From DASZIT01 sp963819695 (lineage in GTDB: Bacteria > Actinomycetota > Acidimicrobiia > Acidimicrobiales > RAAP-2), in contig CAWFXD010000001.1 of the NCBI GenBank assembly GCA_963819695.1, positions 310,001-374,000 of the forward strand: a DNA stretch of 64,000 nucleotides. Reading direction: 5' to 3'. Both the position numbers and the translations under genes were made by a program. This document shows positions 60,467-64,000 of the stretch, piece after piece; within the stretch, counting starts at the first letter, position 1, and each line of letters opens with the position of its first letter. Under the pieces are notes generated by a model. That model worked only from the letters and a program-made list of their open reading frames with translations. It had not been told where the DNA came from and searched no databases.

Positions 60467-62020
60467 CTATGGGTCGGGGGCGGTGGCGGCGGCGGGCAGC
60501 TGGGAGGGACCCGGGGTGCCGGTGAGGGTGGTGGTGGGATGTACCGGTAGCACCGTCGGCGGCCGGGGGCTCTGATCGAAATTGAAGTCGTTGGTCAGGT
60601 TGCCGAGGACCTTCTGGCTTTCGCGGACGTCCGGTCTCGGGTCGGCCCGCCCGTCGGTGGCCGGGTCGAGACGCTGCCCGTTGAGGAAGTCGTCCTCGAT
60701 GAACTTGTCGTAGGCATCGAAGCTCAGGGTCTGGTGGTCGACGTAGCCGGTCTTGGCATAGGGGCTGATGACGATGCCCGGGACCCGGAGGCCGTAGCCG
60801 TTCTCGTCGACGGTCGGCGGCACCACCTGGTCGTAGAAGCCGCCCCAGTCGTCCCAGGCCAGGAAGATGGCGGTGGAGTCCCAGTCCGGGCTCTTCATCA
60901 CCGCATTGATCAGGCTGGTCACGTAGCTCTGCCCGTAGCTGACCGGGGCCGGGGGGTGCTCGCTCACCGCACCCGAGGGCACCACCCACGACACCGCCGG
61001 GAGGTTTCCGCTCTTGGCCGCGGCGTAGAACTTGTCGACCGACTGGATGTTGCCCAGCTGGTTGTCGGCTTGCACCGTGTCGAACCACGGAAGCGGGTTC
61101 CAGATGCCCGGGGTGCCGGAGCTCTGCTTGACCGGGGCACAGGTCTCGGCCGCCGGGTCCTCACAGTCCGGCTCGGTCCCGTTCACCACGTAGTAGCCCC
61201 AGCTGACGTGCGACTTGTGGAGCAGGTAGGTCAGGTCGGTCCAGGCGTAGATGGGTTGGCCGGCTTTGCCGCTGTTCGCCGGACCACTCTGGCCGCCGGA
61301 GACGGTCGGGGCATTCTGGGGCCGTTCGGCCGGCCGGGTCTGCAGCGCGTTCACACAGCTCGACGGATTGTCGTTCTGGGTGCAGAACGCCGACCACTCG
61401 GAGACCAGAAACAGGTGGGACGGCAGGCTCCAGGAGGCGTTCGGTTCGAACATGTGGTCCTGGAGGACGAAGTCTTTGGCGTAGGTCCAGTAGTTGGGGA
61501 TGTCGCTGGCGGTGTGGTAGCCCATCACGTCCGGGGTCGACGAATTGGTACAGGCCGGGTCGGTGGGATCCAGGCAGCCCTTCCTTCCCGACTCGGCCTG
61601 GCCGATGAAGCCGTCCATCTTCCCGCCGTTGATGTCGGCGGTCGCGTTGGGCGCGGAGTGAGGTCCACCACCGTTCACGTCGGCATGGTCGGCATACGGT
61701 GCCACACACGCCCCGGTGGCCGGATCCGTCACGCACACCGTCGGTATGCCGTTCTGCATCGGGATGCCGTCGGCGCCCGGGAAGGTGCCGAAATAGGAAT
61801 CGAACGACCGGTTCTCCTGCTGGATGACGATCACGTGCTTGATCTTGTGGATGCCGGCCGGAACGATGTAGCTCCCGGTGGGCCCGCCCGACACCCGCTC
61901 CTCCTGGGCCGTCGGAGACGCCGGGCTGCTGCACGACGCGGCGACCAACGCCAGGGCGCCGACGACGGCCAGGCCCAGGGAGGCCTTCGGCGTCAGGGCG
62001 GTGGACAGCCGGCGCACCAC
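60467..62020 (-). CDS. secreted phosphoesterase (acid phosphatase/phospholipase C-like)
   Basis: 517 residues. The leader 'ASLGLAVVGALALVAASC' has a lipobox cysteine, predicting a lipoprotein. 'HVIVIQQENRSFDSYFGTFPGADGIP' is the catalytic N-terminal motif of the phosphoesterase family, and 'WDDWGGFYDQVVPP' and 'YGLRVPGIVISPYAKTGYVDHQTLSFDAYDKFIEDDFL' are its C-terminal signatures. Relatives hydrolyse phosphomonoesters or phosphatidylcholine outside the cell. GTG 62020 is used. It ends 4 bp downstream of the valS stop and may be cotranscribed with it. Confidence 0.92.
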   Translation of the reverse strand: MVRRLSTALTPKASLGLAVVGALALVAASCSSPASPTAQEERVSGGPTGSYIVPAGIHKIKHVIVIQQENRSFDSYFGTFPGADGIPMQNGIPTVCVTDPATGACVAPYADHADVNGGGPHSAPNATADINGGKMDGFIGQAESGRKGCLDPTDPACTNSSTPDVMGYHTASDIPNYWTYAKDFVLQDHMFEPNASWSLPSHLFLVSEWSAFCTQNDNPSSCVNALQTRPAERPQNAPTVSGGQSGPANSGKAGQPIYAWTDLTYLLHKSHVSWGYYVVNGTEPDCEDPAAETCAPVKQSSGTPGIWNPLPWFDTVQADNQLGNIQSVDKFYAAAKSGNLPAVSWVVPSGAVSEHPPAPVSYGQSYVTSLINAVMKSPDWDSTAIFLAWDDWGGFYDQVVPPTVDENGYGLRVPGIVISPYAKTGYVDHQTLSFDAYDKFIEDDFLNGQRLDPATDGRADPRPDVRESQKVLGNLTNDFNFDQSPRPPTVLPVHPTTTLTGTPGPSQLPAAATAPDP

Positions 62021-62024
62021 TCGA

Positions 62025-64000
62025 TTATGGCATCAGTCCTCGACGTCGAGCACCACGTCGACCCGGCACTCGGAGCCCGACGGCGGTGACCAACTCGGCC
62101 ACCCCACCGGCATCCTTCAGGTCGTCGACCCCTTGGAGCAGGGCGTCGATCCGCTCGGCGGTGTCGGTCACCGTCAAGACCGCCACTCCGGCCCGCATCG
62201 ACTGCTTGGCCGTGGTCTTGGCCCGCCGCACCGTCCCCAACACCTCGGCGATGACGTCCAGCACCAGTGGGTCGGCGCCGGATGCCGGACCCTCCAGCTC
62301 GCCCCGGCTCGGCCAGGCCGCCCGGTGCACCGATCCCGTTCTCCACCACGACCAGACCTCTTCGGTGACGAAGGGGAGGAACGGGGCGAACAGCCGCAGT
62401 TGGGCCGAGAGGGCCAACGCCAGCGCGGCCCGGGCCGATGCCGGGCCCGCCTGGGCCGGGTCGCGGTAGGCGCGGGTCTTGACCAGTTCGAGGTAGTCAT
62501 CGCAGAAGGACCAGAAGAATGCCTCGGTGCGCTCGATGGCCCGGGCGTAGTCGTATCCCTCGAAGGCGGCGGTGGCTTCCGACACCACGCCGGCCAGACC
62601 GGCCACCATGGCCCGGTCCAGCGGGACGGTGATGGCCCCGGGCCCGGGAACGTCGATCACCCCGGCGTCGTCGGCCAACCTCCCGAGGGCGAAGCGCGAG
62701 GCGTTCAGGACCTTGATGGCCAGCCGGCGACCGACCTTCATCTGGCCCTCGTCCACCGCGGTGTCGGTGCCGGGTCGGCCGTTGGCGGCCCAGTAGCGGA
62801 CGGCGTCGGCCCCGTGCTGTTCGAGGAGGGGCAGCGGGGTCACCACGTTGCCCTTGGATTTGGACATCTTCTTGCGGTTGGGATCGAGCACCCACCCGGA
62901 GATGGCCGCGTTGCTCCAGGGGAGCGAACCGAACTCGATCTCGGACCGGACCACGGTGGAGAACAGCCAGGTCCGGATGATGTCATGGGCCTGGGGGCGG
63001 AGATCCATCGGGAACACCCGGGCGAACAGGTCGGGATCGTCCTCCCACCGGCCGGCGATCTGGGGGGTCAGCGACGAGGTCGCCCAGGTGTCCATGACGT
63101 CGGGATCGCCCACGAATCCGCCGGGCACGCCGCGCTGCTCCGGGGCATAGCCGGCCGGTACCTCGGTGGAGGGGTCCAGCGGAAGTTGGTCCTCGGTGGC
63201 GGGGATCGGCGCGGCGAAGTCGGCTTCCCCGTCGGCGCCCACCGGGTACCAGACCGGGAAGGGGACCCCGAAGAAGCGCTGCCGGGAGATGTTCCAGTCG
63301 TCGTTGAGCCCCTCCACCCAGCTGCGGAATCGGTGGGCCATGTACGGCGGGTACCAGTTGAGCTCTTCACCCCGCTCGAGCAACTTGTCGCGCAACGGAA
63401 GGGTCCGGACGAACCACTGGCGGGAGGACACGATCTCCAGGGGCCGGTCGCCCCGCTCGTAGAACTTGACCGGGTGGGTGATCGCGGTGGGTTCCCCGAT
63501 CAGGGCGCCGGACTCGGTGAGCTGTTCGACCACCCGGGTCTGGGCCTGCTTGACCGTCTTCCCCACCAGATCGTCGTAGTGGATGGCCGCCTCGACCGGG
63601 TCGGTGGTCTCCCAACCCTCGGTGCCCCAGGTCACCGGGAGCAGCCGCCCGTCCCGCCCGATGATGGTGCGGGTGGGAAGATGCAGCTCGCGCCACCACA
63701 CCACGTCGGTGGTGTCGCCGAAGGTACAGACCATGGCGATCCCCGATCCCTTCTCGGGGTCGGCCAGCTCATGGGCCAGCACCGGGACCCTCGACGCGTA
63801 CAACGGGGTCTGGACAAAGCTGTCGAACAGGGGCAGGTACCGCTCGTCGTCGGGGTGGGCGACCAGGGCCACACAGGCGGCCAGCAGCTCGGGCCGGGTC
63901 GTCTCGATCTCGACTGTCTCCCCGGAGCCGTCGGCCCGGGGGAAGGCGATCCGGTGATAGGCGCCGGGTCGTTCCCGGTCCTCCAGCTCGGCCTGGGACA
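62025..64000 (-). CDS. valS: valyl-tRNA synthetase, N-terminal part beyond the window
   Basis: The frame is open to the right edge. Visible are the end of the editing domain ('ETTRPELLAACVALVAHPDDERY'), catalytic segments 'WNISRQRFFGVPFPVWYP', 'DPDVMDTWATSSLTPQIAG' and 'DLRPQAHDIIRTWLFSTVVRSE', the KMSKS loop 'NRKKMSKSKGNVVTPL', and the anticodon-binding helical domain. The C-terminus stops soon after this domain; the coiled-coil arm of the E. coli-type enzyme is not evident, as in shorter archaeal-type valyl enzymes. It charges tRNA-Val and edits threonyl errors. Confidence 0.95.
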   Translation of the reverse strand, partial: SQAELEDRERPGAYHRIAFPRADGSGETVEIETTRPELLAACVALVAHPDDERYLPLFDSFVQTPLYASRVPVLAHELADPEKGSGIAMVCTFGDTTDVVWWRELHLPTRTIIGRDGRLLPVTWGTEGWETTDPVEAAIHYDDLVGKTVKQAQTRVVEQLTESGALIGEPTAITHPVKFYERGDRPLEIVSSRQWFVRTLPLRDKLLERGEELNWYPPYMAHRFRSWVEGLNDDWNISRQRFFGVPFPVWYPVGADGEADFAAPIPATEDQLPLDPSTEVPAGYAPEQRGVPGGFVGDPDVMDTWATSSLTPQIAGRWEDDPDLFARVFPMDLRPQAHDIIRTWLFSTVVRSEIEFGSLPWSNAAISGWVLDPNRKKMSKSKGNVVTPLPLLEQHGADAVRYWAANGRPGTDTAVDEGQMKVGRRLAIKVLNASRFALGRLADDAGVIDVPGPGAITVPLDRAMVAGLAGVVSEATAAFEGYDYARAIERTEAFFWSFCDDYLELVKTRAYRDPAQAGPASARAALALALSAQLRLFAPFLPFVTEEVWSWWRTGSVHRAAWPSRGELEGPASGADPLVLDVIAEVLGTVRRAKTTAKQSMRAGVAVLTVTDTAERIDALLQGVDDLKDAGGVAELVTAVGLRVPGRRGARRRGLMP

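Overview
The window looks like chromosomal DNA from a high-G+C actinobacterium, possibly an uncultured Acidimicrobiia-type lineage. The evidence is G/C-ending codons throughout, frequent GTG starts, a DivIVA protein, a UPF0182 protein, a bacterial Lhr helicase, a LigC/LigD-type repair set, a wax-ester-synthase-type acyltransferase and a mycothiol-type DinB-fold protein. No 16S gene or other taxonomic marker is present, so the placement is an inference.

Region 1 (1-5.9 kb) is housekeeping: the end of a PDZ/Lon-type secreted protease, an unusual DivIVA protein with a phage-head-like cysteine tail, and a large UPF0182 membrane protein whose last codons look frameshifted. Region 2 (5.9-14.6 kb) is accessory DNA behind an initiator tRNA-Met gene. 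An intact ISL3-type insertion sequence with a perfect 8-bp target duplication sits between the tRNA and its terminator. Beyond it are two gene modules: an SRPBCC remnant, TetR, SDR, DUF1330 and SDR; then a TetR with a divergent FAD monooxygenase. Each module ends in a diverged copy of a ~200-bp block that finishes with the tRNA 3' end and a hairpin. I read this as a tRNA-anchored island built by repeated insertion or duplication. No integrase is visible.

Region 3 (14.7-24 kb) carries a rifampicin-phosphotransferase-like gene behind an inverted repeat that resembles the rifamycin-associated element, then scattered small metabolic genes (DUF3237, thioredoxin-reductase-like, LUD, two VOC proteins, a frameshifted AraC regulator). 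Region 4 (24-37 kb) is rich in DNA repair: a FEN-type exonuclease, LigC, a PHP protein, a LigD-type polymerase (no Ku in view), an AlkZ-family protein and Lhr. Two thioesterases and a TetR regulator lie between them.

Region 5 (37-55 kb) contains a berberine-bridge-type flavoprotein, membrane proteins, a NarL-type two-component pair, a P450/TetR pair, a PadR-ABC-FtsX operon with a clear palindromic promoter, a frameshifted UvrD-like helicase, a beta-propeller lipoprotein, a WS/DGAT acyltransferase and a membrane-anchored esterase. Region 6 (55.4-60.4 kb) is a complete branched-chain-amino-acid-type ABC operon with a fused permease, behind a duplicated 17-bp palindrome. The window ends with a secreted phosphoesterase and the 3' part of valS.

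Several genes, some core and some accessory, are broken by apparent single-base indels (2799, 9123, 22134 and 49303). Assembly errors are as likely as biological decay.
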